A DNA stretch of 23,873 nucleotides, taken from an uncultured Eubacteriales bacterium (GTDB lineage: Bacteria > Bacillota > Clostridia > Oscillospirales > Oscillospiraceae). The DNA lies in assembly GCA_902477055.1 (NCBI GenBank), contig CABSFY010000025.1, forward strand, positions 1 through 23,873, written 5' to 3'. The number at the start of each line of letters is the position of its first letter. The stretch's first letter is position 1. The notes beneath the pieces are model-generated. The model saw only the letters and a program-made list of their open reading frames with translations, did no database searches and was not told the origin of the DNA. Positions 8,145-15,866 of the stretch are shown here, piece by piece. A program made the position numbers and the translations under genes.

Positions 8145-10517
8145 TTATGCAAGTTCCGCGATGGTAACTCCATCCTCGCCTTCGCCGTAGACACCGAGGC
8201 GGTAGCGCTTGACGGCCCGGTTGTGCTTCAGCTCGTCCTGCACGGCCTTGCGCAGCACGCCGGAGCCTTTGCCGTGGATGATGCGCACCTGAGAGAGATT
8301 GGCCAGCATCGCGCCGTCGAGGAAATTCGACAGCACCGCGATGGCCTCCCCGACTGTCATGCCGCGCAGGTCCAGCTCCGTCGGCGCGGGGCGGTTGCGG
8401 AATTCGCGGGCAGCGCGTTCGACGATCTTTTTCGTCTGCTGCTGCGCGTCCTCAATGAGATAGACCTCCTCGGGCCTAGCCGTGACCTTCATGATGCCCG
8501 CCTGGAGCTGATAGCTGCCGTCAGCGTTGATCGCCAGCACCGACGCCCGCGTTCCGAAGCGCAGCAGCTCCACCGTATCACCGACCTGAATGGCTCTTGT
8601 GGGCGCAGGACGCTCCGGCGCGGCTTCCTTTCCGGCGATGGCATCCTCGGTTTCATTGAGCTTGCGGCGCAGCTCGGTCTGCTTGGCATTGATGCCCTGC
8701 GTGTCGGCGGTATCGCGAAGCTGCTTGCGGAGCTGCTTTAATTCCTCGGCGACCTCGTTGGCGTTGCGCCGCGCCTGATCGACGATTGCCTGTGCCTCGG
8801 CACGGGCTGCCCGCATGGCCTTCTCGCGTTCGCGCTTGATCTCGTCATAATATGCCTCGGATTTCGACTTCATCTGCTCGGTTTCGAGCTTTAACCGTTC
8901 GGCTTCGAGCTTAGCCTGCTCCATCTGCTGACGTTGCTGCTCCAACTGATTCAGCACGTCCTCAAAGTTCTTGTCATTCTCGCTGACCATGCTCTTTGCC
9001 TTATCGACGATCCCATCGGGCAGGCCGAGGCGCTTGGAAATAGCGAACGCGTTGGACTTGCCGGGAATGCCGATGAGCAGCCGGTAGGTTGGCCGCAGCG
9101 TTTCCACGTCGAATTCGCAGGAGGCGTTCATGACCTTCTCCGTCCGCATGGCGTAGAGCTTCAGCTCAGCGTAATGCGTCGTCGCGGCAACGCGGCTGCC
9201 GCACTGACGGCAGAATTCAATCAACGCCATTGCCAGCGCCGCACCCTCGGCAGGGTCGGTACCCGCACCCAGCTCGTCAAACAGCACCAGCGTTTCGTCG
9301 TCGCACTGGCCGACGATCTCGACGATATTCTTCATATGTGCCGAGAACGTCGAAAGCGACTGCTCGATCGACTGCTCGTCGCCGATGTCGGCAAGCACGC
9401 GCGTAAAGACGGAAATCACGCTGCCGTGATCGGCCGGAATATGCAGGCCGCACTCGGCCATCAGGGTCAGCAGGCCCAGCGTTTTGAGCGTGACGGTCTT
9501 ACCGCCGGTGTTCGGGCCTGTGATGATGAGTGTGTCAAAATCCGAGCCGAGCCGCACCGTGATCGGCACGACGGTCTTTTTATCGATGAGCGGGTGCCGC
9601 GCACGGACCAGCTCGATGCGTGCATCGGTCCGCACCTCCGGCTCCATCGCGTCGAGCTTGTGCGAATACCGCGCCTTGGCGAACACCACATCGAGATTGA
9701 CCAGCATCTCATAGCTGTGGCAAATGCCCTCGCGGAAGGACGCCGCCTCCGCAGAAAGCTCAGCAAGGATGCGTTCAATTTCCTTCTTTTCGCGGATGAG
9801 CAGCTCGCGCAGAGCGTTGTTCGCGTTGACGGCGGACATCGGCTCGATGAAAAACGTGCTGCCGGTGGACGAAACGTCATGCACAAGGCCGGGAATTTCG
9901 CCCTTGTACTCGCTCTTGACCGGTACAACATAGCGGTCGCCGCGCAGCGTGATAATCGGGTCGCGCAGATATTTTGCATACGACGGCGAGGAAATGATCT
10001 TTTGCAGCGATTCCTTCACCTTGGCGCTCTGGATGCGCATATGGCGGCGGATATCGGCAAGCTCACTGCTGGCCGCATCGGCAATCTCGTCCTCGGAGAG
10101 GATGGAGGTTGTAATTTTTTCCTCCAGATAGCGGTTCGGCGAAAGCTCCTGAAAATATACGTCGAGCACCGTCTGGGTATAGTCGCCGTTATAATAGGCC
10201 TTCGTCGTGCGAATGCACTTGAGCACAGCGGCGATGCGCAGCAGCTCCGTGGGATTCAGGCAGCCGCCGCGATCGGCCCGCTCCAGCGACGGCGCGATCT
10301 CCGTCAGCCCGCCGAAGGACGGTGACCCCTTGAGCGACACCAGCTTACAGGCGGCGCTCGTCTGACCGAGCGCAAGGCGAATGTCGTCCGCGTCAGTCAT
10401 CGGCTGAAGCGCGAGGCAGCGCTCCTTGCCCGCCGGACTTTGCGCACAGTCGGAAAGCTGAGAAAGCACCGCGTCCAGCTCCAGCTTTTTCAATGATTTT
10501 TCATATAGTTCTGTCAT
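8145..10517 (-). CDS. mutS2: Endonuclease MutS2 / recombination and ribosome-rescue ATPase
   Basis: MutS2 is a MutS-like ATPase with a C-terminal Smr nuclease domain; roles reported for the family are suppression of homologous recombination and splitting of collided ribosomes. I choose the ATG at 10517, with GAGGAA 7-8 nt upstream, over the in-frame TTG five codons earlier that lacks a good site. The product is 790 residues, the usual length. Walker A GPNTGGKT is at about 334-341, followed by the Walker B region LVLFDELGAGTDP. A long charged coiled coil rich in Gln, Glu and Lys follows, then the Smr domain in the last 80 residues with LDLRG and HGKGSG. The clamp and mismatch-recognition domains of MutS are absent, as expected. 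It lies 11 nt after recO and is the last gene of the run. Confidence 0.96.
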   Translation of the reverse strand: MTELYEKSLKKLELDAVLSQLSDCAQSPAGKERCLALQPMTDADDIRLALGQTSAACKLVSLKGSPSFGGLTEIAPSLERADRGGCLNPTELLRIAAVLKCIRTTKAYYNGDYTQTVLDVYFQELSPNRYLEEKITTSILSEDEIADAASSELADIRRHMRIQSAKVKESLQKIISSPSYAKYLRDPIITLRGDRYVVPVKSEYKGEIPGLVHDVSSTGSTFFIEPMSAVNANNALRELLIREKKEIERILAELSAEAASFREGICHSYEMLVNLDVVFAKARYSHKLDAMEPEVRTDARIELVRARHPLIDKKTVVPITVRLGSDFDTLIITGPNTGGKTVTLKTLGLLTLMAECGLHIPADHGSVISVFTRVLADIGDEQSIEQSLSTFSAHMKNIVEIVGQCDDETLVLFDELGAGTDPAEGAALAMALIEFCRQCGSRVAATTHYAELKLYAMRTEKVMNASCEFDVETLRPTYRLLIGIPGKSNAFAISKRLGLPDGIVDKAKSMVSENDKNFEDVLNQLEQQRQQMEQAKLEAERLKLETEQMKSKSEAYYDEIKREREKAMRAARAEAQAIVDQARRNANEVAEELKQLRKQLRDTADTQGINAKQTELRRKLNETEDAIAGKEAAPERPAPTRAIQVGDTVELLRFGTRASVLAINADGSYQLQAGIMKVTARPEEVYLIEDAQQQTKKIVERAAREFRNRPAPTELDLRGMTVGEAIAVLSNFLDGAMLANLSQVRIIHGKGSGVLRKAVQDELKHNRAVKRYRLGVYGEGEDGVTIAELA

Positions 10518-10528
10518 GTTATTATTCC

Positions 10529-11272
10529 TCAAAGAAACAAGGATTTGTATAGATCAAGCGTATAAAAGCCGCGTTCGAGCCGCATGGAGAGATAACTCTC
10601 GGTAATGTTGTTCAGCTCACGGAGCGACTGCTCGGACAGACGGAAGGAAAACAGCCGCTTCGGATCGCCCGCTGCGATAAAGCGCATCGCCGCCAGCGTC
10701 CCCGCGCTGACCGGCATCCGGATGCCCTCCAGCCCGGCGCTCTGACAATTGGAGCATTGCAGCACACCCTGCGTGATGTTGAAGCGGTCACTGTCCTCCC
10801 GGCCGCAAACGGCACAGCCGCGCAGATCAGGCAAAAAGCCGGAGATGCACGCCAGCCGCAGCTCGAATACCGCCTTGACCAACGTCTGCGGCCGCTTCAG
10901 CTTCGCCAGCGCGTACAGCGCGTTGAGCAGCAGGGACAGCAGCTCCGCTGCCTCGTCCCCCTCCTGCGCCACCGCGTCCGTGAGCTGGACAAAGTAGGAC
11001 GCAAGCGACAGCAGCTCGATATCCTGCCGCAGCTCCGGAAACATCTCCTGCGTGACCGCCTCGGTGATAACGTAGCGGTCGTGCGTTTCCAGCACCGTGA
11101 ATTCCGAATAGGCCAGAAGCTGGCAGGCGGATTTCAGTCGGCTTCGGCTGCTCTTTACACCCCGCGCACGAAACGTCCGTTTGCCAAGCTCCTGCGTCAG
11201 TACTGTCAGCAGCTTGTCGCTGTCCTTATATTCAATTTCCCGCAGGACAATGCCGTTTGTTTTGATGTACAT
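10529..11272 (-). CDS. recO: DNA repair protein RecO
   Basis: RecO works with RecF and RecR to load RecA on SSB-coated single-stranded DNA and anneals complementary strands. The 247-residue protein begins MYIKTNGIVLREIEYKDSDK, typical of the N-terminal OB fold, followed by a helical domain. A four-Cys zinc finger is formed by C153/C156 and C173/C176. The stop TGA precedes the mutS2 start by 11 nt and the ATG lies 21 nt after yqzL. The yqzL-recO pairing downstream of era is the standard Firmicutes order. Confidence 0.96.
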   Translation of the reverse strand: MYIKTNGIVLREIEYKDSDKLLTVLTQELGKRTFRARGVKSSRSRLKSACQLLAYSEFTVLETHDRYVITEAVTQEMFPELRQDIELLSLASYFVQLTDAVAQEGDEAAELLSLLLNALYALAKLKRPQTLVKAVFELRLACISGFLPDLRGCAVCGREDSDRFNITQGVLQCSNCQSAGLEGIRMPVSAGTLAAMRFIAAGDPKRLFSFRLSEQSLRELNNITESYLSMRLERGFYTLDLYKSLFL

Positions 11273-11293
11273 TCCAATTTTTCGGCAGACGGC

Positions 11294-11398
11294 TCAAAGC
11301 TGCCGCCCGTCCGTTTTCTCCTTGCCGCGCCGGTAGAGCAGGTAGGCCTCCGGCGCACCCGTGTCTAAAAACAGCTCCCAAAACGCTTCATTTCCCAT
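11294..11398 (-). CDS. yqzL: YqzL-like small protein
   Basis: A 34-residue protein in the gap between era and recO, too short for routine gene calling. It reads MGNEAFWELFLDTGAPEAYL and continues LYRRGKEKTDGRQL. This matches the YqzL pattern: an aromatic-rich start, a TG pair, then a YLLY/YLLF segment. YqzL occupies the same place between era and recO in Bacillus. The ATG at 11398 has GGAGGA 8 nt upstream. An in-frame ATG seven codons earlier (11419) lacks a good ribosome site, so I do not use it. The function of YqzL is not known. Confidence 0.85.
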   Translation of the reverse strand: MGNEAFWELFLDTGAPEAYLLYRRGKEKTDGRQL

Positions 11399-11470
11399 TT
11401 TTCCGTCCTCCGTTTTCATCTGCTCTTAGCCTTTGAAGGAACGGCAAAAACATTCGTTGTAAAAAATGGC

Positions 11471-12358
11471 TTATTGATAGCCGAAGTTGCGGATGAGGAA
11501 GTCGCTGTCGCGCCAGTTCTCCTTGACCTTCACCCACGTCTGCAAAAAGACCTTCGTTCCCATAAAGCGCTCGCAGTCCTCGCGGGCGGCGGTGCTGATC
11601 TTTTTCAGCATCGCGCCGTTTTTGCCGATGATGATGCCCTTATGGCTGGCCTTTTCGCAGTAGATGGTCGCGTCCACGTCGATCACGCCGTTGTCGCGCT
11701 CGGAAAATTTCGTGATCTCCACGGCGGTTCCGTGCGGGATTTCGCGGTCGAGGTTCCACAGGAGCTTTTCACGGATGATCTCTGCGATCACCTGCCGCTC
11801 CGGCTGGTCGGAGGTCATGTCCTCCGGGAAGAAGAACGGACTGTCCGCCGCGTATTTTTCGCACTCGGCCAGCAGCGTCTGCACGCCGTCGCCGAACTTT
11901 GCCGCAATTGGGATCACGGCATCGAAGTCATGCACCGCCGAATACGCCGCTATCACGGCCAACAGGTTGTCCTTATCCTCCACAGTGTCGATCTTGTTGA
12001 TGACGAGAATCGCAGGCAGCTTGATCGCCTTGATCTGCGCGATGAGCGCCTCCTCCTGCGGGCCGATGTTAGCGATCGGCTCAACGATGAGCAGTACGAC
12101 ATCCACGTCGGCGACGGACTCCTTGACGACGTTGACCATGTAGTCGCCCAGCTTGGTTCGCGGCTTGTGGAAGCCCGGCGTATCGATGAACACGAGCTGG
12201 GTATCGCCGCGCGTGATCACGCCGCAGATGCGGTTGCGCGTCGTCTGGGGCTTATGGGATACGATGGCGATCTTCTCCCCGACAAGATGGTTGATAAGGG
12301 TCGATTTGCCGACGTTCGGCCGGCCGGCAATGGTGATCATCGCAGATTTCTGGCTCAT
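11471..12358 (-). CDS. era: GTPase Era, 16S rRNA and 30S assembly factor
   Basis: Essential GTPase that binds the 3' end of 16S rRNA during 30S maturation. The 295-residue protein shows G1 GRPNVGKS (residues 12-19), the G2 region QTTRNRI (38-44), G3 DTPG (59-62) and G4 NKID (121-124). The C-terminal KH domain contains IIIGKNGAMLKKI. The ATG overlaps the stop of the upstream acetyltransferase by 4 nt. The ybeY-(GNAT)-era order links two 16S rRNA 3'-end factors. A 72-nt gap separates its stop from yqzL, in which I see no convincing terminator or promoter. Confidence 0.97.
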   Translation of the reverse strand: MSQKSAMITIAGRPNVGKSTLINHLVGEKIAIVSHKPQTTRNRICGVITRGDTQLVFIDTPGFHKPRTKLGDYMVNVVKESVADVDVVLLIVEPIANIGPQEEALIAQIKAIKLPAILVINKIDTVEDKDNLLAVIAAYSAVHDFDAVIPIAAKFGDGVQTLLAECEKYAADSPFFFPEDMTSDQPERQVIAEIIREKLLWNLDREIPHGTAVEITKFSERDNGVIDVDATIYCEKASHKGIIIGKNGAMLKKISTAAREDCERFMGTKVFLQTWVKVKENWRDSDFLIRNFGYQ

Positions 12359-12861
12359 TTCGTTTCTCCTACGTAAAATTCAAAATACAGTTGGTCCTCG
12401 GCCTTATTTTCGTGGCCGCCGTCCACGCGGCCGACCACACCGCCCATTTTGCGGTAAAAGGCCTGTGCTTTTTTATTGTGAATATTGCAGCCGCAGAAAA
12501 ATTTTTCCTCGCCGCGTACTCGACAGACCTCGCGCATCCAGTCAAAGACACGTCTGCCGAGGCCCCTTCTCTGATAGGGCGGCAGGATATACAGCGAATT
12601 CAGGCAAAGGGTAAAATCCTTATACCGTCCGTGCGGGAACGCGCCGTAGTAAAAATACCCCGCGCACACTTCGCCGTCCAGCATGAGAAATACCGTCTGC
12701 TCCGCAATCCGCCGCTCGTCCCTTTGACGGTGCGCGGCGTAGTCGAAGCAGTCGATCTGTGCGTCGGGATAAATCCCGCGGTAGGCCGCATCCCACGCCC
12801 GCTGCCGCGTCTGACCAAGCAGCGGGGCATCCTGCGCCGTCGCTCTGTGAAAGACGATCAT
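12355..12861 (-). CDS. GNAT-family N-acetyltransferase, substrate unknown
   Basis: 168 residues using the ATG at 12861, which overlaps the ybeY stop as ATGA. The longer open frame reaches back into ybeY and is rejected. The GNAT acetyl-CoA motif is at residues 97-102 (QRRGLG), preceded by the beta-strand SLYILPPY and followed by a helix RRVFDWM. The later CNIHNKKAQAFYRKMGGV is the usual motif B region with Asn and Tyr. There is no membrane segment. It is coupled on both sides by 4-nt overlaps (ybeY upstream, era downstream). In Bacillus this slot between ybeY and era holds dgkA and cdd. Whether it acts on a ribosomal protein or on a small molecule cannot be told. Confidence 0.9.
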   Translation of the reverse strand: MIVFHRATAQDAPLLGQTRQRAWDAAYRGIYPDAQIDCFDYAAHRQRDERRIAEQTVFLMLDGEVCAGYFYYGAFPHGRYKDFTLCLNSLYILPPYQRRGLGRRVFDWMREVCRVRGEEKFFCGCNIHNKKAQAFYRKMGGVVGRVDGGHENKAEDQLYFEFYVGETK

Positions 12862-13352
12862 CGCTGTAGGCCCAGCCTCGCCGCGATGATCTCCTCGCGG
12901 ATGCGCATCTGCTTCTTCATTTCGCCCTCGTCCACGTGGTCGTAGCCCAGAAGATGGAGGATGGAATGGATGGTAAGATAGCCGACCTCGCGCTTTAATG
13001 TATTGCCAAAGCGCTTGGCCTGATCCTTCGCCCGCTCCAGCGAGATACACATATCGCCCAGCGGCAGCAGCCCGGTCTGCGGGTCGAGAAGGTCCGAAAC
13101 GTCCTCCGGGAACTGCCCCGGCGTGAACTGGAACATCGGGAAGGAGAGGACATCTGTTTCCCGGTCGATGCTGCGCGTGGCACTGTTGATAGCGCGAATA
13201 CCGGCATCGTCTGTGACCAGAACGTTGATCTCGCAGGGAACGTTCACCCCCTGCTCAGCCAGCGCCGCAGTGATGCAGCGGTGCAGATGGATGGTCAGCG
13301 CAGGATTTTTATCGCGCTTATTGGAATATCGGACGTAGATTTGATGCTTCAT
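12858..13352 (-). CDS. ybeY: Endoribonuclease YbeY (16S rRNA maturation)
   Basis: Zinc-dependent RNase involved in processing the 16S rRNA 3' end and in ribosome quality control. The metal-binding motif HxxxHxxGYDH is intact, with His129, His133 and His139 in IHSILHLLGYDH. The family signature for the preceding part, LGDMCISLERA, is also present. The length of 164 residues is normal. The ATG overlaps the phoH stop by 4 nt, and the stop overlaps the GNAT start by 4 nt. Confidence 0.97.
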   Translation of the reverse strand: MKHQIYVRYSNKRDKNPALTIHLHRCITAALAEQGVNVPCEINVLVTDDAGIRAINSATRSIDRETDVLSFPMFQFTPGQFPEDVSDLLDPQTGLLPLGDMCISLERAKDQAKRFGNTLKREVGYLTIHSILHLLGYDHVDEGEMKKQMRIREEIIAARLGLQR

Positions 13353-14347
13353 TTGTCTGTTTTCCTTCTGTAAACCTTTTTCTGCGCAGGGAGCTGCTTC
13401 TTCTCGCCGTTTTCATAGGCGGCAATGATCTGCTGCACCAGTGCATGGCGCACCACGTCGCTTGCCGTCAGGCGGCAGATGGCGATATCAGGAATGTTCT
13501 CCAAGATGCGCACGGCATCCTTCAGACCGCTGGTCTTATCCGCCGGGAGGTCAATCTGCGTGACATCGCCGGTGATGACGATCTTCGAGCCGAAGCCGAG
13601 GCGGGTCAGGAACATCTTCATCTGCTCGCGGGTCGTATTCTGCGCCTCGTCGAGGATGATAAAGCTGTCGTCGAGCGTCCGGCCGCGCATATAGGCAAGC
13701 GGCGCGACCTCGATATTCCCACGTTCCAGATATTTCTGGTACGTTTCTGCACCCAGCATGTCATACAGCGCGTCATACAGCGGGCGCAGATATGGATCGA
13801 CCTTGTTTTGCAGATCGCCGGGGAGGAAGCCCAGCCGCTCCCCTGCCTCGACCGCCGGACGCGTAAGGATGATCCGGTTGACGGCCTTTTCGCGGAACGC
13901 CGCCACCGCCGCAGCAACGGCAAGATACGTCTTGCCCGTACCGGCGGGGCCGACGCCGATGGTAACGGTATTTTTCCGGATCGCCTTCATATAACGCTGC
14001 TGGCCGAGGGTCTTTGCCTTGACCGGGCGGCCCTTTGCGGTGATGCAGACGACATCCTTGGCCATTTCGTTGATCTTATCGTCGTTTCCGGAGGAAACGA
14101 GGTCGATCAGATAGCGGACCTTCTGCTCGTCGATCGTTTCGCCCTTAGCAGCCAGTGTCAAAAGGCCCTCGATGGCGCGTGCGCCCTTGTCGGCAGCTTC
14201 CTCGTCGCCGGTCACCTTCAGCTCCGTGCCGCGATTGGTGATCTTTACGCCGTAGGTCTGCTCGATGCGTTTGATATTTTCGTCGAACGAGCCGAACACG
14301 TTGATAATCTGCTCGATGCGTTCGGCGTTGATGATACGTTCACTCAT
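13349..14347 (-). CDS. phoH: PhoH-family ATPase (PhoL/YqfE type)
   Basis: Cytoplasmic P-loop ATPase, thought to act in RNA metabolism with YbeY; its exact role is not settled. It is 332 residues. Walker A is GPAGTGKT at 133-140 and Walker B is IILDEAQNTT at about 230-239. The N-terminal part (residues about 35-80) resembles a KH-like fold, with ERIEQIINVFGSFDENIKRI and VKITNRG. AGGAGAATCCC precedes the ATG, and the start overlaps the yqfD stop by 8 nt. The phoH-ybeY coupling by ATGA is conserved in Firmicutes. Confidence 0.95.
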   Translation of the reverse strand: MSERIINAERIEQIINVFGSFDENIKRIEQTYGVKITNRGTELKVTGDEEAADKGARAIEGLLTLAAKGETIDEQKVRYLIDLVSSGNDDKINEMAKDVVCITAKGRPVKAKTLGQQRYMKAIRKNTVTIGVGPAGTGKTYLAVAAAVAAFREKAVNRIILTRPAVEAGERLGFLPGDLQNKVDPYLRPLYDALYDMLGAETYQKYLERGNIEVAPLAYMRGRTLDDSFIILDEAQNTTREQMKMFLTRLGFGSKIVITGDVTQIDLPADKTSGLKDAVRILENIPDIAICRLTASDVVRHALVQQIIAAYENGEKKQLPAQKKVYRRKTDK

Positions 14348-15533
14348 GGGATTCTCCTTCGTAAATTGCGTTGATAGGCGAAAGCCGTGCCAGCATTTCG
14401 TTGCAGGTACATGTGCAGCGCAAAATCAGCAGTGCGCCGCCGCTTTCGAGCCGGTAGTCCGCCTGTTCGATGCGCCCGGCACGCATCCCGGCCTGCGTCA
14501 TGCGGACAAAGGCGTTTTCCAGCTTCTTTTGTGCCGCCGCCCGCTGCTTCGGCACGGCGACCGTTTCATATTCCCGGTAGGTTTCCGTTTCCAAACGGAC
14601 CGGAAACGTGTAGCCGGGCAGGGTCGCTTCCTTCACGTCTACCATTTTATCACAAGTCACACCCGAAATTCCACTGTTTCCGCATAAATTTATTCTTTTT
14701 CTTCCGACGATCAGGCTGACGCGTGTCCATTCGCGGCCCGTATAGTGCTTTTCCAGTCGCATGGCCGGGGTCACGAGCGTCTGCGACCGCCAGGTTTGGC
14801 CGTATATTTCCCCCTGGGCGCAGACCCCGCGGAGGTAAAGCCCGTAGTCCTCCACACCGGACACCAGTAGCTGCCCAGCCCGCACCGTATCCCCGACGGC
14901 GCAAAGGCGCATCCCCTCCAGCACCGAAACCTCTGTCAAAACTCCGTCGCGGACAGCAATAAGATTGGCCGCAGGATACGGCGGCTCCGCCGAGGGCGGG
15001 CTTTGCCGCTCCGTCACCAGGACGTGCAGCTTCCCGCCCGACCGGTTCACTGCTGCCCAAGAAAGCTCCGGAACGAGATTGAGCAGCTCGTTGCGGACTT
15101 CTTTATATGCGATGTTCCCCGCCCAACTGCCGCAGTGGATGCCCAGCTCCTCCAAGGCGCGGACGACGGTTTCGGGGTGGATCGTTTCGCAGCCGTCCAC
15201 CTCGACCGTCCAGACGAAGGATTGCAGAAAGAACAGCAGGAAAATTGCCCCCGCCAGACCGAGCAGTAAAACCGGCCGTTTGAGCGCCTGAACAAGCGTC
15301 CGCTTCAGGCCGCGCTGCCAGAGGCACTCGACGGTGCAGAACGTCCGCAGGCCGAGCTTTTCCGCGCGGCTCAGCGCCGCGGGTCGAAGGCTGACGCAAT
15401 AATGCAGCGTGTCCTCGCGGCAGATGTCCCAGAATTCCACGGCCTCGCCGCTCAGCGCGTTCAGGCAGTCCTGCGGACACGCGCCGGTGATGCGCACCCG
15501 CGCCTCACCACGGAAAAATCGCAGTCCGCCCAT
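14340..15533 (-). CDS. yqfD: Sporulation protein YqfD
   Basis: 397 residues using the ATG at 15533, which overlaps the yqfC stop as TGATG; the longer frame runs into yqfC and is rejected. A cytoplasmic N-terminal domain (MGGLRFFRGEARVRITG) is followed by a single membrane helix at about residues 87-108 (PVLLLGLAGAIFLLFFLQSF). A large outward-facing domain then holds VDGCETIHPETVV, related to FtsQ/POTRA-like segments seen in this family. In Bacillus subtilis yqfC and yqfD are transcribed in the mother cell under sigma-E; the function is unknown. The yqfC-yqfD-phoH arrangement is the conserved one. Confidence 0.92.
   Translation of the reverse strand: MGGLRFFRGEARVRITGACPQDCLNALSGEAVEFWDICREDTLHYCVSLRPAALSRAEKLGLRTFCTVECLWQRGLKRTLVQALKRPVLLLGLAGAIFLLFFLQSFVWTVEVDGCETIHPETVVRALEELGIHCGSWAGNIAYKEVRNELLNLVPELSWAAVNRSGGKLHVLVTERQSPPSAEPPYPAANLIAVRDGVLTEVSVLEGMRLCAVGDTVRAGQLLVSGVEDYGLYLRGVCAQGEIYGQTWRSQTLVTPAMRLEKHYTGREWTRVSLIVGRKRINLCGNSGISGVTCDKMVDVKEATLPGYTFPVRLETETYREYETVAVPKQRAAAQKKLENAFVRMTQAGMRAGRIEQADYRLESGGALLILRCTCTCNEMLARLSPINAIYEGESHE
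14644..14673 (-). promoter_or_regulatory. Possible internal promoter within yqfD (weak)
   Basis: On the minus strand TGATAAAAT (14652-14644) is an extended -10 element, with a poor -35 (TGGAAT at 14673-14668) 18 nt upstream. It falls in a short AT-rich island in an otherwise GC-rich gene and would start transcription about 290 nt before phoH. That would let phoH, ybeY and era be made in growing cells apart from any sporulation control of yqfC-yqfD. Only the motif match supports it. Confidence 0.25.
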
Positions 15534-15796
15534 CAGTCCAGCTCCACCGAAAAAATCATGCCCCGTACCTCCACGCGACGCCGTGTCATCCGCGCAATGG
15601 TCAGCCCGCTGCCGTGGACGCTCACCGCACCGCGCCGGACGGCGATACGGACCAGCTCCGGGGTATATTCGACAATGCCACAATGGTTTTCCACGCAGGC
15701 AAGCTGCTTGCCGTGCAGCTCTGTCAGCGGCACGTTCGCCAGTGCCTCCGCCGGGAGGTTTAGCCGCTCGCCCGGCGTTTTATGATCGCGTTTCAT
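15533..15796 (-). CDS. yqfC: Sporulation protein YqfC
   Basis: 87 residues, first gene of the long minus-strand run. The family pattern is a repeated GI/GxxxV strand series: VENHCGIVEYTPELVRI, then RRGAVSVHGSGLTIARM and VRGMIFSVELD. These look like short beta hairpins. No membrane segment or catalytic motif is seen. The ATG is preceded by GGGTGATAGA, a weak ribosome site. In Bacillus subtilis it is a sigma-E mother-cell gene of unknown function. It is divergent from ylbJ across a 70-nt gap that holds an inverted repeat. Confidence 0.9.
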   Translation of the reverse strand: MKRDHKTPGERLNLPAEALANVPLTELHGKQLACVENHCGIVEYTPELVRIAVRRGAVSVHGSGLTIARMTRRRVEVRGMIFSVELD

Positions 15797-15815
15797 TCTA
15801 TCACCCGCTGTATTC

Positions 15816-15845
15816 TATGCGCAACAAGCGCCGTCCTTGCGCATA
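15816..15845. repeat. 9-bp inverted repeat in the yqfC/ylbJ divergent gap
   Basis: TATGCGCAA (15816-15824) and TTGCGCATA (15837-15845) are perfect inverted arms around 12 nt. The repeat is centred in the 70-nt gap between the two divergent sporulation-type genes. Read outward, each arm ends in CATA: CATAGAATA toward yqfC, and CATATATT toward ylbJ. These resemble sigma-E/sigma-K -10 elements, but no matching -35 is clear and the leaders would be only about 10 nt. It could be a regulator site or a bidirectional promoter. Confidence 0.6.
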
Positions 15846-15866
15846 TATTCCGGTGGGTGATTTTTT

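Noticed and set aside
8934..10325. Plus-strand open frame of 463 codons
   Set aside because: Antisense to mutS2 with no family features; the mutS2 reading is unambiguous.
11474..12376. Plus-strand open frame of 300 codons
   Set aside because: Complement of era over its whole length. No motif of its own.
12862..13050. N-terminal extension of the GNAT gene
   Set aside because: It overlaps ybeY by about 190 nt. The ATGA-coupled start at 12861 gives a complete GNAT domain.
15534..15683. N-terminal extension of yqfD
   Set aside because: It would overlap yqfC by 150 nt. The TGATG start at 15533 matches the family length.
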